DNA from: Cyanoderma ruficeps
Lineage: Eukaryota; Chordata; Aves; Passeriformes; Timaliidae
Assembly (NCBI GenBank): GCA_008694505.1
Contig: VZDJ01000056.1
Span: 1,740,461 to 1,804,460 of the forward strand
DNA: 64,000 bases
Reading direction: 5' to 3'
The notes under the pieces are model-generated. The model made no database searches and was not told the origin of the DNA. It saw only the letters and a list, made by a program, of their open reading frames with translations. The position numbers were made by a program, and so were the translations under genes. Of the stretch, positions 26,762-38,300 are shown piece after piece. The stretch's first letter is position 1, and each line of letters opens with the position of its first letter.

Positions 26762-26965
26762 GGCCGGGCCAGGCCGCGCGGCGGCGGCGCCGCATTGACG
26801 CGGAGAGCGGAGGAGCGGCCGCCGGGCCGGGCCGAGGGGCAGCGGCGGCGGAGGGGGAGCGGCGGGCGCTGTAAACACGGCGGCGGCACCGCCCGCCCGG
26901 CCCGCACCGCCCCCGCCCGCAGCGCCCCCTGCGGCCCGGAGGAACAACTGCCGGCCGCGCTGCAT
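26500..26965. promoter_or_regulatory. ABTB1: CpG island, ABTB1 promoter
   Basis: Dense CpG and GC boxes (for example GCCCCCGCCCGC near 26909) surround the first coding exon, in contrast to the AT-rich sequence on both sides. No clear TATA box, as expected for a housekeeping-type CpG promoter. Limits are judged by eye. Confidence 0.8.
26706..26761 (-). CDS. ABTB1: ABTB1 coding exon 1 (start ATG 26761)
   Basis: Encodes MDTSDLFTSCKKGDVSRV plus two bases of R19, then GTGAGC. The human N-terminus is MDTSDLFASCRKGDVGRV. The ATG has G at -3 and G at +4, a strong Kozak context. An out-of-frame ATG lies 34 nt upstream. Confidence 0.96.
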
Positions 26966-26980
26966 GGGGACACGCGGGTC

Positions 26981-27146
26981 CGGGACTCGGGAAAAGGGGA
27001 CCTGCTGGGAACAAACCGGGGGACTGCTCTGGAACCGGGGCTCGGGAAAAGGTGACCTGCTGGGAACAAACCGGGGGACTGATTTGGAACCGGGGCTCGG
27101 GAAAAGGGACCTGCTCTGGAACAAACCTGGGGGGCTGATCTGGAAC
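26981..27146. repeat. 55-bp tandem repeat, three copies
   Basis: Copies begin at 26981, 27036 and 27091, each opening CGGG(A/G)CTCGGGAAAAGG, then a GACCTGCTGG or GACCTGCTCTGG motif, ACAAACC and CTGATTTGGAAC-like ends. The period is exactly 55 bp twice. It lies about 220-385 bp upstream of the ABTB1 start codon. Several frames stay open across it because of composition; no protein is supported. Confidence 0.9.
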
Positions 27147-27224
27147 ACACCTGAGGAGGGGAGCTGGCCAGAACACGGTTGAGGATGGAGGTTGGAACAT
27201 GTGGCAGGGCTCTCTCTGGACTAC

Positions 27225-27562
27225 GTGCAGTTGTGACGAGAGGGGGTCTCATTAGCCCATTCAAAGGCGGGTGCCAAGAGAACGGCGCCAGACTCTTTTT
27301 GGTGGTGCCCAGTGATAGGACGAGGAGCAAAGGCCATAAAGAAAACACAAGTTCCACCTCATCATGAGGAAGAACCTTTTTATGTTAAGGGGGGCAGAGC
27401 CCTGGAACAGCTGCCCAGGGAGGCCATGGAGTCTCAGGAGACATTCAAGCATTGTCTGGATGTGTTCCTGTCACCTGCTCTGGGTGACCCTGACTTGGCA
27501 GGAGCCTGGGCTGGATGATCTCCAGAGGTGCCTTCCAACCCTAATAATTCTGTGATTCTGTA
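27225..27562 (+). mobile_element. CR1 LINE, 5'-truncated 3' end
   Basis: Contains the CR1 3' segment: a GGCGCCAG block, a GTGCCCAGTGATAGGACGAGG block, GAGGAAGAAC, CCTGGAACAGCTGCCCAGG, a CTGGATGATCTCCAGAGG motif, and the bird-type terminus ATTCTGTGATTCTGT. Truncation to about 340 bp is usual for avian CR1. The left limit is approximate. It is inserted between ABTB1 and PODXL2, opposite to both genes. Confidence 0.9.
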
Positions 27563-27975
27563 TGGGGTCCAGGTCTGGAGCAGGTGTGGGATGGTGAAAA
27601 GCTGCATGGGACACATGTGGCACAGGGCACACAGGCAGGGACTCTGCTATGGAACAGAGGCTTCTGCTAAGCCACTCGAGCAGGAAAGGTGTCCTGGACT
27701 GCTCCTGTGGGTACTGGAGGGGTAGAGTACTCCTATGGGGCAAGCCTGTTTCCACAGCCTGGGCACCTTGCATGGCTCAGGGCTTCCACAGAAATCTATG
27801 ATGGGAGAATTAAGGAGTGCACTGTGGGGAAGGGGGGCCAGGCTGACGACCCCCATCCTGGCAGAGAAACCCTGGCCAGCTCTGCATTACGAGATGCAGC
27901 AGACATGAATTCAGGCAGATCTAACCAATCAAAGCACTGCACTCAAGTCAGTGTTCAGACACCCAGGAGGTGCAT

Positions 27976-27981
27976 TTTATT
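27976..27981 (-). promoter_or_regulatory. PODXL2: candidate distal PODXL2 poly(A) signal (AATAAA)
   Basis: The minus strand reads a T-rich stretch, TTTGCAATAAAATGCACC, then a G/T-rich stretch (GGGTGTCTG), which is poly(A)-site-like architecture. Use of this site would give a 3' UTR of about 4.1 kb ending roughly 1.2 kb before the ABTB1 start codon. No transcript evidence is available here. Confidence 0.35.
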
Positions 27982-30126
27982 GCAAAGAAAACAAAAAACC
28001 ACAACCCTGTTATTTCCAGGGCCAAACACAAGTGTTTCTAAGTGTTCTCCAGCAGCAATCCCGAGCAGTGGCCAAGGCTTGCAGTTTGTGTCCAGCAGGA
28101 ATGAAGGTGTTGAGAACAGCTCAAAGCCTGGCTGGATGAGCTTACATGAGCACATGAGGCTCTCATGAGCCAGCACAGATGAAGGTGCTTGTTGCGTCTG
28201 ACTGAGCTTTCCCAAACCTCCTGTGAAGGATAGAGGTCTTCCTGCATGGCTGCCAAGGCAGATGGGAACAGACGAGTTGCTGACTGCAGTGGCTGCAGTG
28301 GGACTCTGCTGCAATGCTCTAAGGTCATGCTGCAAGTCCTTAGGATAATGTACCTTCATTTTACACCACATCTTCTGCCAGAGGGATCCTTAAAGTGTAT
28401 CTTGAACTGTATTCTCAAGCTGCATTACATCCTTCACAGCACAATTACTGGGTCACTCCTCATTGTTTCTTTCCACTCCACATACCCCAAGGCAGCGTGC
28501 AGGATGCAGAGTCCTAGAACACGTTAGACTCCATGTTACAGGCACAGTTCCAGATATCCGGGTGACACCTCGGAGTAATCTGCAGCTTGGCCATCCCAGA
28601 TCACATCTGGCCACAATCCCACAGAGGAGAGCCACTCTGATCTTGGCCATGCATCCAGACGATGCTATCGCCAGTGTTCCTCAAGGCACTGCACTCACAA
28701 CAGCACCTGATGCTCTCTCAGAAGAACCACCTCCATTTCAAGGCAGAATCCCTGCATTCTAGCTGTGGTCTCAAGGAGCAGAGGGAGCAAGTGGCAGACA
28801 AAGCAGATGGAGGTGAGACCCTGTGTTGCTACCCAGGGTCTCTGCATTGGTGACTCCAGGGAATGTCCCATCTCACTACTTTACAGACAAGGACATCCTC
28901 ACACAAACCATTCTTGACATGCCTGGTACAAGCCCCTCTGCTCCCAGTCGAGTCCCGCAGCCCCTCGTGAATAAAGCAGGTTATCCTAGGCAAGTCACAG
29001 GAAACAACTATCCAAAGCTAAGAGAAAAGCTTTTTTTTTTTTTTTTTAAATATTTTTCGTTTCCAACTCCCAACCGCCACCAGGTGTCAGTGCGACCAAA
29101 CATTTGGCAGATGAAATTATGGTGATGTCCGAGTAGGTGGCAAAGTTTTCCAGGAACTCCTTTGTCTCCTGCATCTGCTCTGTCGTCTGGCACACTGCTC
29201 TGAGAAGTCCAGCTTTCACAGTTTTTATTAAAAAGAAGTTTAACTACATTAGGGTGATAGAAAAGCTTCCTGTTACAAATGCTAAGACAAAGGTTTTCTT
29301 CCTCTTTACATCCTCCCTGTGCAGAGCTGGAAATGCAAGCACTGGACAGAGTAAAGTGGGCTACCAACAGCCTCTCTACAGTGCTTCCCAGCCCGCAGGT
29401 CCCCGGAGATGACCCATCTCTGCAGGGCTGGCAGGAGAGGGACAACAGTGCAATCGACTTGACAAGATCAGCCTAGTGCAAAAAAATGATACAGAGAAAA
29501 AACTGTAAAAGGATAAAAAGTATCACCAGACTAAAGTGAAATTCTATCAACTAGTAGATTTCTGAAGCTAAACTGGGATCATCCAGCGAGGTGCCCCCTG
29601 TCAGAGACAGTAGAAAAGTGTCTTCAGCCTCACAACAGCCACCCTCAAGTGTCTCTCAAATCACCTCGATGCTCCAGACAGAGAAGAGCATCTCTGGAAA
29701 GTCCTCCAGGCCACAAGAGGCCAGAAGAGCAAATTAGGAGAACTTGCCAGCTGATTATTGAGCCCACATAGCCCCCTTTGTTTCCTTAAAGTTTGAAGAC
29801 TTTACATGAGATTGGGAGGTGCTGAGCCCAGCCAGAAGCATTGCTTTATCATTGCCTTGTTGTTTCTCTGAATTAGGATAGTGAAGAGAAAACAGGGCAG
29901 CAAAGCAGCTCTTAGCAGGGACGTGCACCAAGGAAGTGATTTGAGGGTGAAATGATTCACATCTGATTGGTGGCATTATCTTTTATCAGCCACAGGGCAT
30001 TAAAAACATATTTGATGAGGATTATTTGACTTGGAAAGATTTACACAGTGCAGCTGCCTAAAGACCACAGGCATGCCAGGCCCCATTATGCTAAGTCCTA
30101 TAAAACCTCAAATTTTAACTCCACGC

Positions 30127-30132
30127 TTTATT
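30127..30132 (-). promoter_or_regulatory. PODXL2: candidate proximal PODXL2 poly(A) signal (AATAAA)
   Basis: This is the first canonical AATAAA on the minus strand after the PODXL2 stop codon, about 1.96 kb downstream. Selected only by motif and order. Confidence 0.35.
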
Positions 30133-32093
30133 TTACTCACCATAACAACAATTTGCATTTAATCCTGTGAGCTTCAAAGTGCCTTCAACACAGCCAATGG
30201 CCTTGTGCAGTTTTACTGTACAAATCCTATCAAACTCAGCAGGAGCCATCAGTGAGTGGTGGTCAGAGAGGGCCATGTAGTCCACATTCATGTACTGTCC
30301 CCCCCTACCAACTGCTGGGGCAGGAGAAGGAACTCTGAGCATCTCTGCAACCCTACCAAGGTACAAAAGGAGCTGATGATCACTGTCTCCTACATAACAC
30401 CAGGAAAGATACGGAGGCAGGCTAAAACCACTGAAAATTGGAATCAGGATAGGAAATTAAATCACCTTCCATGAATCTCTAATAAACTGGTATCAGAGTG
30501 GTCCTACATCGAGGTGATCTGTGATTCAGTTTGTATGCAAAGCACTACACAAACTGCAACGACAGACTCTTGCACCTTGACTTCAGGCACACGCACCAGG
30601 GAGGAACATGCTAGAGGTCTCTATACATACAGTGATAGATTTACAGGCTCAGCATCAGGCTGCACATCCAGGGCCTCTGTATACAAAGGTTCCCTTCAAG
30701 ACCAAGTGTGAAGCTGCATCTTGCAGGAAGAAAGCATGCAGATCATCACTAGGGAGAGAAGTACCCATCGCACACTTTGGCGCCTCTGACCAAAGCAAGT
30801 CGCTCAATCTCTCAGTGACAGAAGAAACAAATGTTCCGGGATTTCAGGCTTGACAGTAGTTTAGGCAGGGCTCAGAGAACAATTACACATATTCACATGC
30901 CTTTAGCACACATCTTCAGGGAGCTGGAGCCTCAAAGTTGCCTGAGGCATGCCTGAGAAACATTCATTGGGGAGCTCTTACATCCGATTCTCATCTCATC
31001 AGAACTGGCTCTCTCATTGTTTCAATCCAGTGATTTTAAAGATTTTACCCTGATTTATACCTATGGGATATTAAACACTTCCACCCTTCCCTCAGGGCAG
31101 GATGCTGAAATTGAAACAAAAGGATGAGAACATTACTTGTTCCCCCATTTAAAAAGTTTTGCATAATCTTTATATTTAACGCAAAATGACCAATTGAAAT
31201 CAAACTATCCTGAAAAATAGAACTGGAGTGGAGAAGGCCAGCCAGTTTAAAACTTACACTCAGACAAGGGATATTTTCCTGCTGATTTCCCAGGCTATTG
31301 TGAAAGAGGCATGTAAACATCATTTTCAAGCAATGCTCCAACCTAAAGCACGTTTCCATCTAAAATGCCGCACCATGGCACTGAATTCTCTGCAATCAGT
31401 CAAGCAAGGGTAAAGTGCTCAAACTTTGCAAGCTCAGCTTGGAGTTGTGGAGTTGAAGAAAGGGGTGGGGCTGTTTGTGGTACCAGGGGTGAAATGAGAT
31501 GACAGCAGGGAATGGGTGGGAGGGTGTTTTCCACAAATGTAAACATCAGCTCTCATACAATTAGTAGCTGAGTGCTAGAGCACTAGAAAACCTGTTTTCA
31601 CATGGCGAATGCAAACTCTGCCCAGGACATCGATGGAATCTTGCCTCCCCTCCATCCAGAATGCACAGGTTTTACTGCACCTGCATGGACTGAATGTGAT
31701 CTCTAGATCAGGATCTGGAAAGTGAATTCACTCCCCAAATCTGGACTCTTGGTGGCAGGCAGCCCCATCATCTGTTTCTCCAATCCAGACACTCTCCAGC
31801 CACTACCACAGAGCTACAGTAAGTGCATTTAAAGGTGATGAAAGCATTGGTGCTACTGATAGGAACACACACACGGAGATCTATAAACCCACCCCTCCTG
31901 CTTCCCTCTGTTCCATGATCCTCCTGGCTCCTAGCCTCAGATGCAGGCTCAGGACTTCCATAGGGAAAACTTGCCCAAACACCTGTTTGAAGGTTTTAAG
32001 AAGTTCCTGAGAAGCCACCTGATCCCATGGTCCATCAGTCAAGATAGGAGAGAAACAAGTGTGTTTAAGAGGGTGGTTCCCTCCTTTCTTTTT

Positions 32094-32303
32094 CTAAAGA
32101 TGCGTGTCTTCCTCAAACACATCCACATCCTCGCTCGCCTGCTTATTGATCAGGACATCCCAGCTGTCGGGCCCATTGACGGTGTTTCCGCCGTTCACGC
32201 TCGGCTTCTTCTCCTGCATTTCCGACTGGCTGTCACTGGCCACATCCAAGGTAGGGTTGTCATGGCAGCCGTTCTCAACAAAGCGCAGCTCCTCGCCGTG
32301 TGA
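32094..32303 (-). CDS. PODXL2: PODXL2 coding exon 8 (cytoplasmic tail, stop TAG 32094-32096)
   Basis: Residues 566-634: SHGEELRFVENGCHDNPTLD, VASDSQSEMQEK, a variable stretch, then DVFEEDTHL. The first 34 residues are essentially identical to human. DTHL is the class I PDZ ligand shared by podocalyxin and endoglycan. Acceptor GGCAG. Confidence 0.97.
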   Translation of the reverse strand, partial: SHGEELRFVENGCHDNPTLDVASDSQSEMQEKKPSVNGGNTVNGPDSWDVLINKQASEDVDVFEEDTHL

Positions 32304-35300
32304 CTGCCAGGGACGAGAGGACACAAATGGAGACAAAGGGGGACAGATCTTAATGCTGCTAAGAAGCACAGTCAGACCAGGCTATGAGGGTCACCAAGAA
32401 CTCTGCAGAGTCAGTGGGAAGAAGTAGATTTATTCCCAGCCCAACCCTCACAGTGGAAATGAGCTGCTCTAAGCACATTTGCATCTCTCTTACACCTGAG
32501 TGAACTCCACTGCTGCCCCAGCAGTGTATCCAGTAATGTCCCATAACTGGACAGGGGAAAACAACTGCCCTCTTAACTTTCCAATCTCTGCCATCCCAAG
32601 GGCTCAGAGTTTGGCCACCTTCTCCACCCATCCTGTGCTCACCATGTTCTTCATCTTGGGCAGGCGTCTCTGCCAGCAGTTGTAGATGAGCCCCAACACG
32701 ATGATGATGGCGCAGATGGAGCCGATGATCACCAACACCACAAAGAGCTTCCCATAATCACTGCGGGTCTGATTAGGGTGCGACTGGCAGCTTGTGGTGG
32801 TCGAGTAGTTCTGGATACCAATCTGGAAGGAAGGAAGGAAGGAGTACACTAATAGTCCTGACCTGCAGCAGACAGACTCCTGTTCAGACTTTTCAGGGTC
32901 CAAGTACACAACCACAAATGTGGGCAGAGGAACTAAAAGCCAGGTTTGGAGACTCAGGTTGTACACTGTCTTTACATTACTAAAAAGCTCATAACTATAC
33001 ATAATAACATTTTCCACAAAAGTTGACATCAGCAAATGACAGTAGGCACAATTTTATTTTGCTCTCCTGCACAAGGATATCACACCTTTGTGTACAACAG
33101 GGAGGCTTTCATGCGAGAAACTGCAAGACTGAGAGTTCCCAAGACAAACTACAGACCACTGACAGGTGCTGAGGCTTTGGTAACTCCTTGGCAGAGAATG
33201 TAACCCTAATAAATAGGTTTCCATTAAAGCTTAGGTCCTAAGAGGGTATAGTGGTATTTACAAGGTCTTGAAAGCTGCCTGGCGAGCCTAAAAGCTTAGG
33301 AATAGCTGCCCTAGAAACTGGCCCCCTGTGGCTGTCAGCAAACAGCCCAGCCTTGGTCCCACTTGGCAGATTTGAAACAGGTTATGTATCAATTCAATAG
33401 TAAGTGTGACACGTGTAAGAGAACATCCTCACTCCTCCATGCAATCTCATGCTTGTGCAAGGGAAGCACTGTCAGCAGAGTTTCATTACTGACAGAGTCA
33501 GAGAGTCAGAGGCATGGGGCAAGGAAGCTCTGGTAGGACTCATGTTAACATGGGGCCACAGTTGCAAAGTCAAACCTTGCATCCACACAAACCTTCTTTC
33601 TGGACAGTTCTAGGTGCTGATACTTCAGTCACACAATTTCTACAGGGTTGGCTTTTTGCACTTTCTCTGGTGTAAGCCAATCAATACACCACTGAGCACT
33701 TAATTTGCTTTGTCTAACTGCACCAGTTTGTTAGGTCAGGGAAAAAACCTGCAAGCAGACAATCAGCAAGGCAGTGGTGCAACCCTGCTGCTAAAATCAG
33801 CAAAATTACTCCAGTGGTTGGCACAAAAAATTCAAGCAGAATCAGGTCCTCAGTGCCTACATACCCTCTAGGACAAAGGGGCAAAGCCAGACACTGTGGG
33901 ACTGATTTGTCCTCATCTCTGTCCTCTTCCAAGCTGCCCAGGGTTAGAAGGGAATACTTGAGGCCTAGAGGCAGCTGGGAGAAGAGTCTGGCATCCACTG
34001 ACCCAGGTCCTCTGTCTGCCCTTGCAGAGGCAGCTGTTCAAGGAGTGAAATGCAGACCGTGGAATTGCAGAAGGTGTATAAATGTGTCAAGAGAAGCCAA
34101 TGTATGTAACACAGCTGCAGGGTGAGAAGAGCCAAATGTAGGGCACCACCCACACTGCTTTTGACAATAGTATGGAAGGGGTGACACTGAGAATCCCAAC
34201 AAAATGAATGTATGAAAAGCAGTCTCACAACCAAGCCAGAAAAGCAGGGAGGGAATAACCCATACTCTCTTAAAAAGGAGCAGACATTTGATGGCCTGGC
34301 TACTATCAGTGAGGGGAGAAGGGAGTTTGCCAAGTGTCTGACTCATCTGTTTGCCTGCTGTGGGTTCAGCACTTGGTTAGACTGAGATATGCTCCCAGTT
34401 TTCAAGTTGCTTATTTTAATTGTATAACCAGTCTTAACAAATGGATGCAGGCAGACAGGCTCTTACCTCAGCTAAGCTCCTCTTAACATCCCCCAGTGCC
34501 ATAAGAACATCTTTTGTAGGGATAACGCCTGTAAAGCAGAGGAAGAGATCAGTGCTGCTCTCAGCTCAGGTGACTCAGTCATATGTATTCATCAGTCTGA
34601 AATCCCCAACAGGATGGAGGCAGGGAAACACACATTTTTGTTCATTGGTATTTTATGTCAGGAGGCTGAAAGAACACAGGATCACAGACAAGGGTACCTA
34701 CAAATACTCTCTAAAGGAGTAAAAAAATCCAGGGATGAATTGGTATCAGAGCAACCTAGGTACCCTCCCCACCACCACAAAAGCTCCCAGGATCTGTGTC
34801 TGCTCTGGGAGCAAGCAGCAGTGTAGCCCTGGTTCCATGCCTGAGGTGTTTTGGTTTTCTGAAATTCTTTTCCCAGAAAATTTTCTGTAAACAAGAGAAA
34901 TGTTCTTGTAACTGTAACTTTGTTATTCATTCCTTTCCCTAGGAGGGACTTCTTCTTGATGTCCCTCTGGTCTGACCAATGTAATTGAAAAGGTTTGCCT
35001 TTGTTTCACCAATCAAATTGGTCTGTATAAAATAGTATTAAAAAAAGACACATCCCAAAAATAAAAGAGTCATTTTCAGCCTTCTAAATCTCAGAGTCTG
35101 CATCATTGTAGTGTAAAACAGTGTCACAGCAGCACTCAGAAAGTCATGGAGACAGGTTCATAAAGGTCGCAGAGGCCATAATGTCAACATTAGAAACCTC
35201 TGTCACTAAGCAGGCAGGAAAATGACCCCTGTACCAAAACGGGAATAAAGAGATGGTAAAGTATTCCATATTCACTGTCAGCTTTTGTTTCTTTGAGGAT

Positions 35301-38300
35301 GAGGGTAGGCACTAGAAGGAACATCCTAGTTCAGACAGAATTGATGTGTTAGGAAGTGAACCAAGAGCAGGCTGTCATATTCTACCATGGAGGGGAGTAC
35401 ATAAGCATAAGGAGAAAGCTGACAGATGCTCAGGGAAAGGCAATCCAGGGAGGCAGCAAAGCTGAAGGCAAAGTGCAGAAGATGGAGCTTTGTGTAAGCA
35501 GTGAAGGACAACCCAGAAGACAGATGTGAAGAAAGATGTCCTCAGTCCTTCTCTATCCCTCAAGTCCAGTGGATAATGAGAATTGGTGGGATTGAAATGG
35601 ATTGGAAAGTAAAAGCTCCTTCCAACAGGGCTGTGTACCTGTTTGGGGCCCTCTTAAATACACTCCCCATCACAGGAAGGCTCCTTCTGCCAGCACTTAC
35701 CCTGTTCCCCTGCCAGTGTCATTAGCAAGTGCTTGTCATTCTCATTGGGTTTGCTCAGAGAGATGAGCCAGCGGTCCTGCAGCCCCTCTGCCTGCCTGGA
35801 GAAGGCGTCCTCCACCAGTGCCAACAGCTGGGGACCCCTCTCCAACCGAAATTCCTCCTGCCACAGGAAAGGAACCTTGGTGAGTGCACGGTAGGGACAA
35901 GGCAGCTGTAGTACTACAGGGCTGGTACAGCCGAGACCTCACATGTGCTCAAAAGCCAGCAGCGTTAAACCTGGCGCAACAGGCTGCTGCACAGTGCCAC
36001 AGGCTGGACCCACAGACATCCCCTGATGCACCAACCTTCCTCCTCAGCTCCTGTGGCTGCCATATGCCCTACACCAAGCCCAGCTCTCCCGGCACACAGT
36101 GATCCTGAAGCAATATTATGGTGTAAGGTGAGAAGGAAGCAGCCAGGCTCTTCCCCACAGCCAGCACTGGGTCAGCAGGTGCCCCTCAGCCTGACATACT
36201 CCAGCCATCCCTCAGCAGGCTCCTTTGCTGCTTTCTCACTCCTGTGTTTCTATTCTCATCCTCAGTTGCCATGCCAACCTGAAGGCCACACAGATGATTA
36301 ATAAAATGGAGAGTTCCTGTTGCCATGGCAATTTGAAGCGCTCAGGGCAGGCACAGGCCTGCACCAAAAATGGTCTAATTGGAGAAGACATCAATGACTG
36401 GAGCCTGAATCACAAGAGCCTGGCAGTGCCTCCCCGCATCAAATTATGGGGTTTGGTATGGGGAGGCAGGAGGAGCTGCATGAGGAAGCAGCACCATATG
36501 CAGCACCACAATGCTCAGCTGCAGCTCCAGTTCATGGTGCCACCGCCAGTCTGAGACTCTTCTGGGGGATGCAGAGGAAAGCAGAGCAGCTGAGCCAGGA
36601 GCAGGAGGACAGAAGCAAGATGTTTCTGGTGATGGGGAAAGCAGAGGTTGCAGAGCACTGATCAATTCTCCACGGTGGAGAGGAGGAAGCAGTGAAGGAG
36701 CCTGAATGTACCTGTGCCAAGGTGGAGGTCACCTCCCGAGGCACAGCCAGGTACCACTGCTGGGTCAGATCCCACAGTCCTCAATCGGGCAAACTTTCCA
36801 GGTATGTTGAGTGGGAGACTTGCCCAGAGAGAGACTGAAATGAAAATGATTCCCTTGCCTGGAGAAGACAAGGGAAAATTTTCCCTTCTCACTGGGAAGA
36901 CAAATGGGCTTCCAGTTTAACCCAGAAATACAGACATGGTCTCCACAGCAGGTAAAAGCCTGGTGCCATGAAGTGTATTGAAGGTCGAAGTGCAACCCTC
37001 TGGAAGGAGTTAAGCACTCTCCTTGTCCCTCAGCTTTTCAATGAGACTCAATACACACCAGATCATGGCACCAAAACATTGAAATATGTGAGGAATACCC
37101 ATTCACATTAATTTAAACTACAGCACTTGCAACACAGGTTCTCCCTCAAAATCCCAGAAACCCAAACGCCACTGAGTTCCAATACAGAAATCAAAAAACA
37201 AAAGAGACATGCAGACAGTAGGTGAGGTGCCCAAACTGAGCAAATTACCAAGGGTAGGAAATAAATTGCACCAACATCAGTGGAAAGAAGAGCTTGATTC
37301 CAGCTTCACTCATGCAAAATGGTAATGGGAGGCAGGGAACGATGAGATGCTCATGTTAAATATGTATGTCGACAAATGTCCCTTTGAATAAGGGGTAGTA
37401 CAGCACAAATCATTCACTAGGAAATATGTTTTGAAACATTAAATCAAGTAGAAAAACAGTTCAGTCCTGCCTATCCCAGGGCACCATCTTCTTCCAGCAA
37501 GGCAGAACTGAGGATTCACCAGCAAAGACATAATTTGATCAAGAGACATCTGCACATCTGCTTTTCAATTCTTCCCCTTACAGAGGTTTAAACAACCCAA
37601 GTACAACCAACCACAGAAAGGAAATTACTACATATTGCAAAATTAACCAGTATTTAAAGTCCACAAAGCTGGGAGAGAGTGATGGAGACATGGGGGAAAC
37701 AGGATCGAAGGACTCTGGTTTTCAAGGACTCCTTTTCTGTGTTACAATTGTGAACTGTAGCAGAGATACTTAAAACCCTCCACATCGTTTTGCCTAAATT
37801 AGGAGGAAAAATACTGACTTTTCATCTATTCTTAGAGCAGTCGGCATGCCTTACTGTATATAGGAATTTCCCCATCTTCCCTGTCCCCAAAAAAGTCACC
37901 TTTCAGAAAAAGAAAAACAAACCAACCTAGAACTCACCAGTAGTGGCAAGAGGTCAGTGCCACAGAGCAACCCTGCAGTAACAGAACCAGCTGGCTCTGC
38001 CCACAGCAGGAGCCCCACAAAGCCGGAGTGCAGATGCACAAGGCCAGGACACGATTCCTCAATGGAACATTTTGGTCTCAGGTTGTCAGGCTCATAATAA
38101 TTTCTTAGAATTATGAAAGGCACCTTGACCCCAGCCCTTTCACAACTGGCTTTTAAGTGCCTGATAAAAGGCCCAGCAGAAGTGAACGAGCCCTTTTTAT
38201 CAGGGATCCACAACAGACTCTGGGCTCATGAATTAACTGCAGCTTTATGAGGATGGATGGACAGGCATTGGATTAGCAGAGCATGGCTGGTTAACAGACA

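Larger units (their letters stand above)
27563..32093. other. intergenic / candidate PODXL2 3' UTR, no coding gene
   Basis: No recognised protein on either strand. The part next to 32093 must be PODXL2 3' UTR. A T17 run lies at about 29031-29047. Minus-strand AATAAA hexamers occur at 30127-30132, 29224-29229 and 27976-27981. No transposon recognised after the CR1 ends at about 27562. Confidence 0.5.

Noticed and set aside
26633..27357. Several overlapping 140-213-codon frames on both strands
   Set aside because: They cover the ABTB1 CpG island and the 55-bp tandem repeat. Repeated FPEPRFQ-like peptides are a by-product of the DNA repeat, and only MDTSDLF... belongs to a real protein.
33050..33060. 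AATAAA on the minus strand in PODXL2 intron 6 as an early poly(A) site
   Set aside because: An isolated hexamer without supporting context. Use of it would remove the membrane helix, but nothing else suggests a soluble isoform.
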